The notes: generated from the sequence alone by a model not told the origin. Counted from the first letter of the stretch, positions 39,641-49,449 are shown. The stretch is 64,000 nucleotides of DNA from Symbiodinium natans (GCA_905221605.1 CAJNDS010002690.1:47501-111500), one strand, 5' to 3'. Made by a program: numbers and translations.

Positions 39641-40620
39641 CACTAAGAGAGAAGTATTCCGTCGATTTAGTGCCTGAAAGGCCAAAGGGCTCCACAAGCA
39701 ACGCTAAACCCTCAACCCCCCCAAACTCTAAACCCGAAACGCTAGGCCCGAAACCCCAAACCCCTGTTTCAGGGGTGTGAGAGCCGCGCTTGGGTCCACT
39801 AGGGGCTTTAAGGGTACAGGAGCCTGCATAGTATCCCTTATAATCCGCAGATAATGCCATGTTTCAGTTCTATTCTGTATAATTTTTTTCAGCTCTACGC
39901 GAAATGTCGATCCTGTTAATGCAAGACTGGCCCCAATATTAGACGGTTTGAGGGTGTTCAGTCGTCTAAGGCCTTCGATCAGCCTTCTAACACCCCTTCA
40001 CCTTCGCACCGCTAAGGTGCGATTACCCGGGCAGCTGGCGCTTTCACCACACGCAGCTCACCTGCACCCATGAGAACATCCTTAAGCCCTATGCCCGAAG
40101 CCCTAAACCCTAAATCCTAAACCCCTGCTGGGTCGCCCAACTTCGGAAAGCAAGGGTGAACCTTACATGCTACCAAAGCACGATAGATCCTTCATATAGG
40201 AACCTCCAACATCGGTACCCTAGTTTATTACCCAAAACCCCTCGATACTGTGACGAGTTCCCCTGGAACCCTGCGGGAGCTTCCAGAGTCTCCACAGGCA
40301 ACCTCAGAATAGTCAAACCCTAAACCCGAAACCTTCCGGGAAATGTCCGGAAGAAAGCCTCCAGGAACCCTAAACAGTAACCCCTGCACCCTAAACCCTA
40401 AACCCTCAACCCTCAACCCTAAACCCTAAACCCAAGGATGGGCTTCAGGGTCTCGGTGCCAAAGGCAGCCCTCAGACCCCACAAGCCCTTCCTCAGCCCT
40501 AGCAACCCCTGTAAGTCCTAACCCTAACTGGGTTTCGGGTTTAGGGTTTCGGGTTTCGTGGGTATTTGGGGTTTGTGGAGTAGGGTCATGTGCCTTATAC
40601 GAAAGTCCTCAGTGTAGGAA

Positions 40621-40678
40621 CCCCAAACCGGGCTTCCTGTTTTCGGATATAGGGTGTCGCCCCTACTTTCCGAAAACT
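40621..40678. mobile_element. foldback element, family D (short copy)
   Basis: GGCTTCCTGTTTTCGGATA on the left and CCCCTACTTTCCGAAAAC on the right; a deleted form of the family at 5058 and 47893. Confidence 0.4.
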
Positions 40679-40726
40679 TGAAAACCTAAACCCTAAACAC
40701 CCTAAACCCTACACAACCAAGCCCAG

Positions 40727-40815
40727 GTCACGGTCATCCCCCAGCGCCTGCGAGATTTCTTGACCGCGGCGCTGATCGCCGCGCTGCTGTTTTTCTCCAC
40801 GGCTGCCTGGCTGCT
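40727..40815 (+). CDS. putative exon island with membrane segment
   Basis: After CCAAGCCCAG it reads VTVIPQRLRDFLTAALIAAL then LFFSTAAWL, about 20 hydrophobic residues that would cross a membrane. A GC donor (GCT|GCTTTTTAGGG) leaves two bases; the next island supplies one, so the two join in phase. Confidence 0.5.
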
Positions 40816-41379
40816 GCTTTTTAGGGTTTAGGGTTTAGGTTTTAGGGTTTTGGGTCTTAGGGTTTAGAACTGCCGGGTTTGGGGCCGTATTGATAGGGGT
40901 CATCCATCAAATCGTAGGGTGCCCAGTCCGGGGGGTCTTGATAGAGGGGGTTTTTGGTAGAAGTTCATGCGTAATTATTTGTATTGTTGTGAGTACCCCA
41001 GAAAACGTCACCACCTAAAAGAATAGCTACCCTAAACCCTAAACCCAAGACCCTAAACCCAAAACCCTAGATAAACCCCTAATACCTGATACTACAAGTA
41101 GGGTTTTGGCCCAGGTCTTTCTGTCCATCTTCGTGATCATGGAGCTCCTCGTCTCGAAAGGTCGACCCCGACCACTTCATGGGGGTTAAATTTGGGTTTA
41201 GGGTTTCGGGTTTTAGGATTTAGGGTTTAGGGCTTAGGGTTTAGGATTTAGGGTTTCGGATTTAGGGATTAGGGTTCTTAGTTCTTGGTTCTAGGGTTTA
41301 GGGTTCACGGAGCAGCACCTCTTGGATTACAGTGACTTCAAGGGCATCTGAAGGGTACGACCGCCAGATGATCATGCCT

Positions 41380-41470
41380 TAAACCCCAAACCCCAAAACC
41401 CCAAAACCCCAAACCCCAAACCCCAAACCCTAAACCCTAAACCCTAAACCCTCAACCCTTAACCCTAAGC
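41380..41470. repeat. CCCCAAA then CCCTAAA array
   Basis: About six CCCCAAA units pass into CCCTAAA units, directly before the island at 41475. Confidence 0.9.
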
Positions 41471-41474
41471 CCAG

Positions 41475-41547
41475 GTGGGCTTCGCGCCCTGACCAGCGTG
41501 GCTGGCTTCTGCTGGGCTTCGGCTTCTACATTGTCAGCGTGGCCGGG
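41475..41547 (+). CDS. putative exon island with membrane segment
   Basis: One base then WASRPDQRGWLLLGFGFYIV then SVAG; donor CCGGG|GTGCAAG. Phase-compatible with the island at 40727; together they would give two closely spaced hydrophobic helices separated by a basic loop. Confidence 0.45.
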
Positions 41548-42156
41548 GTGCAAGTGGGAACGCCATGCGTAGGGTTTAGGGTTTAGGGTTTGGGGTTTAG
41601 GGTTTAGGGTTTAGGTTTCAGGGTTTAGGGCTTAGGGCTTAGGGCTTAGAGCCTAGGGTTGATAGGCCTATAAGGGCTTAGGGTTCATGGTTTTAGGGCT
41701 TGTAGGGTCTCTAGGGTTTCGATTCCTTTTAAGAGTTTCTAGCGGGTTTCCAAGAGGTTTCGACATTCAAGGGGTTACTAGACTTTTTAGAGGGGTTTCA
41801 GGTTTAAGGTTTCATGACTTGGTATTGGGCTCCCCGGGTGGGTGTGAGGATACCCGGCGAAGCCTCGGCGCCGGAGTTCAGGGGGTTTTTCGGAGGCTCA
41901 GGGCGTTTCGGGGGGCTTCAGGGGTGTAGGGTTTTAAGGGGCTTCAGGGGTTTGGGGGTTTAGGGGGGTTTTAGGGAGTTTAGGGGGTTTGAGGGGGTTT
42001 AGGGGCTTCAGATGGTTTTAGTGGGTTTAGGGGGTTTAAGGTTTGGGGGGGTTTGTGGGCTCCGGGCTTAGGTTTAGGGTTTCGGGTTTAGGGTTCAGGG
42101 TTTAGGGTTTAGGGTTTAGGGTTTACGGTTGAGGGCAATAGATGCCTAGCTTGCAG

Positions 42157-42185
42157 AAGCTCCAAGCTCGAATGTCGAGACCGGA
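42157..42185 (+). CDS. possible micro-exon with canonical splice sites
   Basis: 29 bp between GCCTAGCTTGCAG and the consensus donor GTAAGT: KLQARMSRP plus two bases. Short, but both sites are near-ideal. Confidence 0.35.
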
Positions 42186-42419
42186 GTAAGTCCTGAACCC
42201 AGTAATTACCCCTGAACCCCAAACCCGCAACCCCGGAGCCCTAAGCCCCTTAAACCTTCGAAGCCCTAAGCCCGACACCCGAAAAGCCTTAAGCCCTAAA
42301 CCCTAAAAACCCTAAACACACAATCGAAAAAGCGTCCTGGACTAGCAAAACCACTTAAAAGGCCTAAACAAGCCCCCCGCAACCCCGGAACACTCCTCAA
42401 GCCCCCAAGCCCAAAGCCC

Positions 42420-42662
42420 TAAAACCCTAAAGTCCTAAAACCCTAAACCCTAAACCTTAAACCCTAAACCCTAAACCTTAAACTCTAAACCCTAAACTCT
42501 AAACCCTAAACCCTAAACCCTAAACCCTAAATTCTAAACCCTAAACCCTAAACCCTAAACCCTAAACCCTAAATTCTAAACCCTAAACCCTAAACCCTAA
42601 ACCCTAAACCCTAAACCCTAAACCCTAAACCCTAAACCCTAAACCCTAAACCCTAAACCCTT
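42420..42662. repeat. CCCTAAA telomere-like array
   Basis: About 34 units with TTCTAAA and CTCTAAA variants that recur at a five- to six-unit spacing. Confidence 0.95.
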
Positions 42663-42679
42663 CAGAAGCCTCGGCCCAG

Positions 42680-42764
42680 GCTATGCAGCGCCTCTGGTCC
42701 ACGATGGTTCCGCTGTTCCGGAGCGTCATGTCCATCCGCGTGGAGACTCCGGGGCTGCCAGGGG
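42680..42764 (+). CDS. putative exon island
   Basis: After CCTCGGCCCAG it reads AMQRLWSTMVPLFRSVMSIR then VETPGLPG; donor CAGGGG|GTTAGGG. An earlier AG at 42665 would add EASAQ. Helical. It leaves one base, compatible with the next island at 43201. Confidence 0.5.
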
Positions 42765-42838
42765 GTTAGGGTTTAGGGTTTAGGGTTTAGGGTTTAGGGT
42801 TTAGGGTTTAGGGTTTAGGGTTTAGGGTTTAGGGTTTT
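42765..42838. repeat. TTTAGGG telomere-like array
   Basis: Ten units starting at the donor of the preceding island. Confidence 0.95.
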
Positions 42839-43091
42839 AGGGAGGGCTCCCCGAATGTCCCAAAGAACGACGTGGGTGTTTAGGGTGTTTGGGGTTTTCA
42901 GGGATTTTGGGGGGCTTAGGGGCGTTAGGGATTTTAGGGGCTTCCGGGCTTCAGGGATTTCAGGGATTTAATGGGGTGTAGGATGTTGGGGGTTTAGGGG
43001 TCTAGGAGTTTAAGGTTTAGGACTTGTGGGTCTTGGCGTGATCCAGACGCAAAGAAGCCCTGAGACCCTAAACCCTGAACCCTAAACCCTA

Positions 43092-43200
43092 AGCCCTGAA
43101 GCCCTAGAAGCCCTAGAAGCCCTAGAAGCCCTAGAAGCCCTAGAAGCCCTAGAAGCCCTAGAAGCCCTAGAAGCCCTAGAAGCCCTAGAAGCCCTAGAAG
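43092..43200. repeat. GAAGCCCTA nonamer array
   Basis: About twelve perfect 9-bp units GAAGCCCTA, ending exactly at the AAG that would be the acceptor of the next island. A two-base expanded relative of CCCTAAA. Confidence 0.95.
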
Positions 43201-43259
43201 CCCTCGAGCGCCAGGAGATCCGCCGCTTCGCCTCCGCCACGCTCTTCGAGGCACCGGGG
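43201..43259 (+). CDS. putative exon island
   Basis: LERQEIRRFASATLFEAPG preceded by a split Ala codon whose first base could come from 42764; donor CGGGG|TTTGGGG read as G|GTTTGGGG. Helical and basic. Confidence 0.4.
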
Positions 43260-43470
43260 GTTTGGGGTTTGGGGCTTAGGGTTTAGGGTTTAGGGTTTGG
43301 GGTTTAGGGTTTAGGGTTTGGGGTTTAGGGTTTAGGGTTTGGGCTTTAGGGTTTGGGGTTTAGGGTTTCGGGTTTGGGTTTAGGATTATGGTTGGGGTTT
43401 AGGGTTTAGGGTTTGGGGTTTGGGGTTTAGGGTTTGGGGTTTGGGGTTTAGGGTTTGGGGTTTGGGGTTT
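43260..43470. repeat. TTTGGGG/TTTAGGG mixed array
   Basis: About 29 G-rich units with alternating TTTGGGG and TTTAGGG. Confidence 0.9.
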
Positions 43471-43754
43471 GCAGTTGAGGGGCCCTTTTCGGGGTGTCTC
43501 GATCTCTATTCTTGTCTATTCCTTGTCACGTAGGCGTTCAGTGCCCAACAAAATTGCAAAAGGCCCAAAATGTAGTTTCGACCCGCAAGAGCTTTTGAGG
43601 GGGTTCTTCTTGGAAGGTTTAGAACACCTTACTGTTTCCTGCGGGGTGAATGAGGGGCCCAGGGCGGGGTTGTGGTTTAGGGGTGCTGGCCCTAAACCCT
43701 AAACCCTGCACCCTAAACTGAGTTCAAGGGGCAAAACCCTAAATCCTATTACTA

Positions 43755-44292
43755 ACCCCTAAGCCCTAAGCCCTAAGCCCTAAGCCCTAAGCCCTAAGCC
43801 CTAAGCCCTAAACCCTAAACCCTAAACCCTACACCCGAAACCCTAAACCCTGAACCCTGAACCCTAAACCCTAAACCTTCGAACCCGAAACCTCAAGCTG
43901 AAGCCCCGCCACCTTATCAACACTAAACCCGTTTGCCCCAAGGCCTAAGACCTTAACCCTAAATCCTAAACCCTAATCCCTAAACCCTAAACCCTAAAAC
44001 CCTAGAACCCTAAAACCCTAGAACCCTAAACTCTAAACCCTAAACCCTAAACCCTAAATTCTAAACCCTATACCCTATACCCTAAACCCTAAACCCTAAA
44101 CCCTAAACCCTAAACCCTAAACCCTAAACCCTACACCCTAAACCCTAACCCTAAACCCTAAACCCTAAACCCTAAACCCTAAACCCTAAACCCTAAACCC
44201 TAAACCCTAAACCCTAAACCCTAAACCCTAAACCCTAAACCCTAAACCCTAAACCCTAAACCCTAAACCCTAAACCCTAAACCCTAAACCCA
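43755..44292. repeat. CCCTAAG then CCCTAAA arrays
   Basis: Eight CCCTAAG units, CCCTAAA units, a degenerate gap at 43876-43960, then over 40 CCCTAAA units to the acceptor of the next island. Confidence 0.93.
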
Positions 44293-44306
44293 TACCTGGA
44301 CCAGAG

Positions 44307-44370
44307 GCCGTCACTGACTTCTTGGCCAAAGAAGCCGCAGCTTGGACGCAAGGGAGGCGCCCAAAGATGG
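44307..44370 (+). CDS. putative exon island
   Basis: After GGACCAGAG it reads AVTDFLAKEAAAWTQGRRPK then M; possible GC donor ATGG|GCTTAGG. A helical segment. Confidence 0.45.
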
Positions 44371-44555
44371 GCTTAGGCTTTGGGTTTGAGGGCTTTAGGG
44401 CTTTAGGGCTTTAGGGCTTTAGGGCTTTAGGGTTGTAGGGTTTTAGGTTTTAGGGTTTCGGGTTTCAGGTTTAGGGTTTAGGGTTTAGGGTTTCGGGTAG
44501 ACAGTTGTGTTTGGGCCCCGCGCATCCTGACATAATTTTCCCCAAAGCCTCCCAG

Positions 44556-44626
44556 GAGCGTCAGGGCCTCACTTGCAGCTGGGATCAGGAAGCGCTGCAG
44601 GAGTCTCTTGGAACCAGCTTTTATGG
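44556..44626 (+). CDS. putative exon island
   Basis: After AGCCTCCCAG it reads ERQGLTCSWDQEALQESLGT then SFY and two bases; donor ATGG|GTTTTAGGG. The left flank is unique DNA rather than an array. Phase joins the island at 45186. Confidence 0.45.
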
Positions 44627-44809
44627 GTTTTAGGGTTTTAGGGTTTTAGGAGTTTAGGTTTTAGGAGTTTAGGGTTAAGGGTTTGAGGGTTTAGGGGTTT
44701 TAGGGGTTGAGGCTCTAGTGTCCGAGGCCTTGACACTTCAGGGCTTTCGGGTGGGGTTCAGGGTTCTTCGGGCTTTAGGAATCGGCTATTGTTGGGTTTA
44801 AGGAGGCCC

Positions 44810-44936
44810 TAAACCCTAAACCCTAAACCCTAAACCCTAAACCCTAAACCCTAAACCCTAAACCCTAAACCCTAAACCCTAAACCCTAAACCCTAAACCC
44901 TAAACCCTAAACCCTAAACCCTAAACCCTAAACCCG
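44810..44936. repeat. CCCTAAA telomere-like array
   Basis: About 18 perfect units. Confidence 0.97.
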
Positions 44937-45079
44937 GTAGGATGCTTCATGGTAGGATGCCTTATAAGGCGGACTCGATGAGAGCCGCGCTTGGGGTTCA
45001 GCAGCTTGGGTCGCGGAACCCACGATCCAAAAAACCCCCAATCCTAGCCTAAAGCCCGAAGCGCCCCCCCCACCCCACC

Positions 45080-45173
45080 CCCAAGGTTTAGGGTTTAGGG
45101 TTTAGGGATTTAGGGTTTAGGGTTTGGGGTTTAGGATTTAGGGTTTAGGGTTTAGGGTTTACCCTAAACCCTC
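45080..45173. repeat. TTTAGGG array meeting CCCTAAA units without spacer
   Basis: About ten G-rich units end in GGGTTT|ACCCTAAACCCT at about 45160: the polarity flips at a point, the orientation expected of a telomere-telomere fusion or the tip of a hairpin. Confidence 0.85.
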
Positions 45174-45185
45174 CCCCAGCCCCAG

Positions 45186-45265
45186 GCACGACAAGCTGAC
45201 GGGCAAGATCCAGGCAGGACACCTGGGACGTGAAGAATACCACGCGTCGAAGCAGGGCTTCCTGG
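45186..45265 (+). CDS. putative exon island
   Basis: After CAGCCCCAG: HDKLTGKIQAGHLGREEYHA then SKQGFL, ending CTG|GGTTTAGGG. Only this frame lacks stops, and it looks like a soluble helical protein segment. Confidence 0.5.
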
Positions 45266-45370
45266 GTTTAGGGTTTAGGGTTTAGGGTTTAGGGTTTAGG
45301 GTTTAGGGTTCAGGGTTGAGGGTTTAGGGTTTAGGGTTTAGGGTTCAGGGTCTAGGGTTTCGGGTTTGGG
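45266..45370. repeat. TTTAGGG telomere-like array
   Basis: About 14 units with TTCAGGG and TTGAGGG variants. Confidence 0.93.
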
Positions 45371-45405
45371 GTGTGGAATGATCATTCGCGCTCCTCCCAT
45401 TCTAG

Positions 45406-45440
45406 GAAGCACCTCCAGAAGTGCTCCATCTTCACATGGG
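45406..45440 (+). CDS. possible short exon with strong acceptor
   Basis: CGCTCCTCCCATTCTAG precedes KHLQKCSIFTWG in one frame; donor TGGG|GTGAGG. 35 bp. Confidence 0.35.
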
Positions 45441-45830
45441 GTGAGGTTCGAAGTGGTGGTCCCCTTTTAAATGCCTGCTAGAAACAGTACAAGATTCTTC
45501 ACTAGTTCAGAATGACAGAGAAGCAGAAGGGTTACAAGAAGCCCCTACCACCCCAGAAGCCTTAAAGCCACGAGATTCCTTAGAGCCCCGGAAAGCCCTG
45601 CAGGCCCTGTAAGAAATCCCACATCTCTCAACGCCCCAAAGCCTAAACCCGCAACTAACACCCCGAGACCCTGAAGCCCTAAATCCTAAACCCTAATCCC
45701 TGTGTGTCAAAAACCCTAAACCGTAAGCCCTAAACCCTAAACCCTAAACCCTAAACCCTAAACCCTAAAACCTAAAACCTTAAACCTAAACCCTAAACCC
45801 TAAACCCTAAACCCTAAACCCGAACTGCAG

Positions 45831-45918
45831 GTCAAGCTTCGCTTCTGGAGTTCGCAGGCGCGGACGATGCGGATTTCTGTGAGGCTGGGGCAGCCGGGCG
45901 TCCTTTCAGCGCTGTCAG
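45831..45918 (+). CDS. putative exon island
   Basis: After CGAACTGCAG it reads VKLRFWSSQARTMRISVRLG then QPGVLSALS; donor GTCAG|GTTTCAGG. Beta-rich and basic. C-rich array left. Confidence 0.5.
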
Positions 45919-46195
45919 GTTTCAGGGCTTAATGGTTAGGGTTTACGGTTAAGGGTTAGGGTTAGGGTTTAGGGTTTAGGGTTTAGGGTTTAGGGTTTAG
46001 GGTTTAGCGTTTAGGGTTTAGAGTTCAGGGTTTAGGGTTTAAGCTTCTGAGATTTGATGGTTGTAGGGAATATCTACCCGATTGATGACATACTGTGTGA
46101 TGTTCACCCGGGAGACCTCTGAGTTCACGTGTTCGAAGGGGGATTCTAGGGCACAGTTCTCATTGGGAGAAGCTCAAGCCTGCAGCTTAAACTGT

Positions 46196-46320
46196 GGGTT
46201 TAAGGGTTTAAGGGTTTAAGGGTTTAAGGGTTTAAGGGTTTAAGGGTTTAAGGGTTTGAAGGGTTGAGGGTTTGAAGGTTTGAAGGTTTCAGGGTTTAAG
46301 GGTTGAAGAGTTTAAGGGTG
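46196..46320. repeat. TTTAAGGG octamer array
   Basis: About eight units of the 8-mer TTTAAGGG, then TTTGAAGGG-like units. Another amplified length variant. Confidence 0.9.
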
Positions 46321-46344
46321 GAAGGCCGAATGTGTTGGGTTAGC

Positions 46345-46450
46345 CCTAAACCCTAAACCCTAAACCCTAAGCCCTAAGCCCTAAACCCTAAACCCTAAAC
46401 CCTAAACCCTAAACCCCAAACCCCAAACCCTAAACCCTAAACCCTAATCC
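46345..46450. repeat. CCCTAAA telomere-like array
   Basis: About 14 units with CCCTAAG and CCCCAAA variants. Confidence 0.9.
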
Positions 46451-46456
46451 CGCCAG

Positions 46457-46522
46457 GATACCCTCGGACCTGGAGTCCCCTGACCCGGAGCCACCGGAGA
46501 GTCTCGACATGAAGGCGCGGGG
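46457..46522 (+). CDS. putative exon island
   Basis: After ATCCCGCCAG it reads IPSDLESPDPEPPESLDMKA then R; donor CGCGG|GGTTAGGG. An acidic, proline-rich linker. Confidence 0.45.
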
Positions 46523-46668
46523 GTTAGGGTTTAGGGTTTAGGGCTAAAGTTTAGGGTTTAGGGTTTAGGGTTTAGGGTTTCCTAAACCCTAAATCCCTAA
46601 ATCCCTCAACCTTAACCCTTAAACCCCTAAACCCTCAACGCTTTACATCCTAAGAACCCTAAAGTCAG

Positions 46669-46761
46669 GTCGAGTTCCTCCCTGGCGACGACATCGTCTG
46701 CGGCCGGGACGCGCGCCTGGAGAGGCCTCCCGTGGCCTTTAAAAAAGAACCCGACGCGACT
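46669..46761 (+). CDS. putative exon island
   Basis: 31 codons in phase 0 after CCTAAAGTCAG: VEFLPGDDIVCGRDARLERP then PVAFKKEPDAT; donor GACT|GTATTAGGG. A strand-loop-strand pattern, convincing as protein; family not recognised. Confidence 0.5.
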
Positions 46762-46763
46762 GT

Positions 46764-47030
46764 ATTAGGGTTTAGGGGTTTAGGGTTTAGGGTTTAGGGG
46801 TTTCAGGGGTTCAGGGGTTCAGGGGTTTAGGGGTTTAGGGGTTTAGGGGTTTAGGGGTTTAGGGGTTTAGGGGTTTAGGGGTTTAGGGGTTTAGGGGCGT
46901 AGGGGTGTAGGGGTTTAGGGGTTTAGTGGTGTAGGGGCTTAGGGGCTTAGGGGTTTATGCGGTTTATGGGGTTTATGGAGTTAGGGGTTATGGGGTTTAG
47001 AGGTTCAGGGGTTGAGGGGTTAGGGGTTTA
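46764..47030. repeat. TTTAGGGG octamer array
   Basis: About 25 mostly 8-bp units TTTAGGGG with TTCAGGGG and GTGTAGGGG variants. Confidence 0.93.
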
Positions 47031-47064
47031 GATCGTAACTCTACATCCTGACACCTTCTTTCAG

Positions 47065-47131
47065 GCTGGGGGTGGTGAAGGCTCGGGGCGTACAGGATCC
47101 CATGAGAACACGCAGAAGAAAAACAAGCTTT
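47065..47131 (+). CDS. putative exon with strong acceptor
   Basis: ATCCTGACACCTTCTTTCAG, a textbook acceptor, leads into AGGGEGSGRTGSHENTQKKN then KL, followed by a (GT)n run that would hold the donor. The left flank is a G-rich array. Confidence 0.45.
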
Positions 47132-47647
47132 GTGTGTGTGTGTGTGATTTTGGTTTTGCCGGTGTAGGCCTCAGGGCTTGGGTTAACCCTACACCCTCAA
47201 CCCTCGACCCTCGACCCTCAACCCTAACCCTAAACCCTAAGCCTCAGCATCTCGAGGCGGGAGATCTTGATCCTAAACGTGCCGCTTGGCTCTTTCGGGG
47301 TCTGGTGCCTCTCAGTATCTCACTCGCAACCCGAAATCCTCAGCCTTTGAAATCCCTAAACCCTGAAAGTAATGAACAAGGCTCAGAGTTTAGGGTTTAG
47401 GGTTTAGGGTGTGGGGTTTAGGGTTTAGGGTTTCGGGTTTAGGGTTTAGGGTCAGCCCCAACACCCAAATCCTAGAACAGCTTAAGGGAACCCCAAGCAC
47501 TAATGGGCTTGAACCCTGGTCGCTAAACCCTAAACCCTAAACCCCAAGCCCTAAGCCCTAAACCCTAAGCCCGAAGCCCGAAACCCGAAACCCGAAACCC
47601 GAAACCCTAAACCCTAAACCCTAAACCCTAAACCCTGAATCCCTGAG

Positions 47648-47716
47648 GTACTCCAATGAGAAGCGGGCACTGGCCGACAAGCGGCTTCTGGCCGCCTGCC
47701 GAAAGCAACGTAGCCT
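47648..47716 (+). CDS. putative exon island
   Basis: After GAATCCCTGAG one base then YSNEKRALADKRLLAACRKQ then RS; GC donor CCT|GCTAGGG. Helical and basic. CCCTAAA array on the left, TTTAGGG on the right. Confidence 0.5.
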
Positions 47717-47892
47717 GCTAGGGTTTAGGGTTTTGGGTTTTGGGCTTAGGGTTTAGGGTTTTGGGTTTTGCGTTTAGGGTTTAGGGTTTAGGTTTTAGGG
47801 CTTAGGGTTTAGGGTTTAGGGTTTAGGGTTTGGTTTTACGGTTTAGGGTTTAGGGTGTCGGGTTTCCAGGAATTTCGGGGTAAGGTGACTAT

Positions 47893-48000
47893 TTGGGTTT
47901 CCGAAAACAGGGGTACCCTGTTTGGGCGGTCTCTTTAAGGGGATTCTATTCTATTTGGGGTTTTAAAGGGAGTACCCCTATTTTGGGAAATGTAATCCCC
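47893..48000. mobile_element. foldback element, family D copy 3
   Basis: TTTGGGTTTCCGAAAACAGG then GGTACC on the left, GAGTACCCCTATTTTGGGAA then A on the right, with the shared TCTTTAAGGGGATTCTATT core. Confidence 0.6.
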
Positions 48001-48181
48001 TGGTGCCCTGGAACGGACCATGATAAAAGATAATTTCAAAACGGCCGTATCACCCCTGCACCCCCCCCCCTCTCTCCCGCAAACCCTAAACCCCTGGACC
48101 CCTACACCCCTAAACCCCTAAACCCTTAAACCCTAAACCCTTAAACCCCTAAACCCTAAACCCCAAACCCTAAACCCCAAG

Positions 48182-48256
48182 GACTTCATAAAGCTTCTGC
48201 CTTTGAAGGTTCGCTGGCTCGAGCACGCGTACGTGCAGTTCGTGAAGCCCATCCAG
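48182..48256 (+). CDS. putative exon island
   Basis: 25 codons in phase 0 after ACCCCAAG: DFIKLLPLKVRWLEHAYVQF then VKPIQ; donor ATCCAG|GTCAAGG. Convincing soluble-protein sequence. The exon end and donor are repeated 30 bp downstream. Confidence 0.5.
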
Positions 48257-48306
48257 GTCAAGGGGAGAACCCGAAATTCCCATCCAGGTCAAGGGGAGAG
48301 CCCGAA
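48250..48306 (+). repeat. 30-bp tandem duplication spanning a proposed donor
   Basis: CATCCAGGTCAAGGGGAGA followed by RCCCGAAAT occurs at 48250 and again at 48280, so the CAG|GTCAAG donor exists twice. Confidence 0.75.
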
Positions 48307-48928
48307 ATGCGATGTCCTAAGTCCCAAACACGTCAAGCCCATTAAACCCCAAGACCCAAGCCAAGCCGATTTCTGAAGGCTTAGGGTTTAGGGTTTAGGG
48401 TTTAGGGTTTAGGGTTGAGGCTCTTTTAAGCACGAGGCCCCGCGGCGCTTCCCCGGCCTGAAAAACTCCTCAAAAGGGTGCTTGCCTAAACCCTAAGCCC
48501 TAACCCAAAACACTAAACCCTTCACCCTAAACCCTAAACCGTATACGTAGGGACATAGTCGGACTCGGGTAAGGGAACCCTTTCCAAAAGGCCCAAGGGG
48601 TCTGGGTCTAGGGTTTAGAGGTTTAGGTAGTGAGCAAAGCATGTAGGGTTTAGGGTTTAGGGACCTGAACGTAGCCCCATCCTAAGCCCCAAAAGGCGCC
48701 AAAAGACACAAGCTGCCCCGAGCCGAAGACCCCGTGGGTGATCTAACATGTGGCGTTCAAGGGTACCAAAGAGAGGCCCAGCAGTTTTGACAGCCTGCAC
48801 CCGAATATAACAACCAGTAACCTTCAACCCCCGAACCCGAAGCCCTAAACCCTAAACCCTAAACCCTAAGCCCTAACCTCTGAACCCTAAATCCTAAACC
48901 CCAAACCCTCAACCCTCCATCCTATCGG

Positions 48929-49031
48929 GCCGCTGAACAATGAGCACGAGATGGCATGGCTCAGTCCATCTTGGACCTGGGGAGACGGTGCACCTGAGCA
49001 CAACCAGTTTGTGGCCTTGAAACCCTTCTAA
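48929..49031 (+). CDS. putative terminal exon
   Basis: One frame reads PLNNEHEMAWLSPSWTWGDG then APEHNQFVALKPF and stop. Tryptophan-rich and clearly protein-like. The acceptor is not obvious; an AG at 48949-48950 would shorten it. Confidence 0.5.
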
Positions 49032-49100
49032 CACGAGAAGGTTTAGGGTTTAGGGTTTAGGGTTTAGGGTTTAGGGTTTAGAGTTTCCAACACGAGAGGG
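49026..49100. repeat. TTTAGGG array bounded by a 15-bp direct repeat
   Basis: TTCTAACACGAGAAGG before and TTCCAACACGAGAGGG after about six TTTAGGG units. It looks like array growth at a duplicated site. Confidence 0.7.
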
Positions 49101-49292
49101 TCCTTCGACAAGAAGACGCCATATGGCTGAGGCGCGGCCGCTTCCAGCGCTTTCGTCGGTTGGCCGAAACCCCTAAACCCCAAACCCTAAAACCCAAAAC
49201 CCAAAACTCGAAACCCAAAAGCCCAACCCTAAACCCTAATCCCTAAAACCCAAAACCCTAACCCTAAACCCTAGAATCCTAAGTGTTGCAAG

Positions 49293-49367
49293 GACGTGGT
49301 GAACGTGTACTCTCTGCAGGAGAGCAGTGCGGATTGGGTGCCAGCCACTGCAAGCTGCATGAAAGGG
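49293..49367 (+). CDS. putative exon island
   Basis: 25 codons in phase 0 after GTGTTGCAAG: DVVNVYSLQESSADWVPATA then SCMKG; donor AAAGGG|GTTTAGGG. SSADWVPA.. recalls short motifs in RNA-binding proteins, not enough to assign. Confidence 0.5.
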
Positions 49368-49449
49368 GTTTAGGGTTTAGGCGAGTCTAGGGGTTTAGGG
49401 TTTAGGGTTTGGGTTCAGGGGCTTGGGAGTCCACGGTTTAGGGGTTTGG

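Noticed and set aside
43020-43254. Leucine-glycine repeat frame on the minus strand
   Set aside because: Encoded by the GAAGCCCTA nonamer array.
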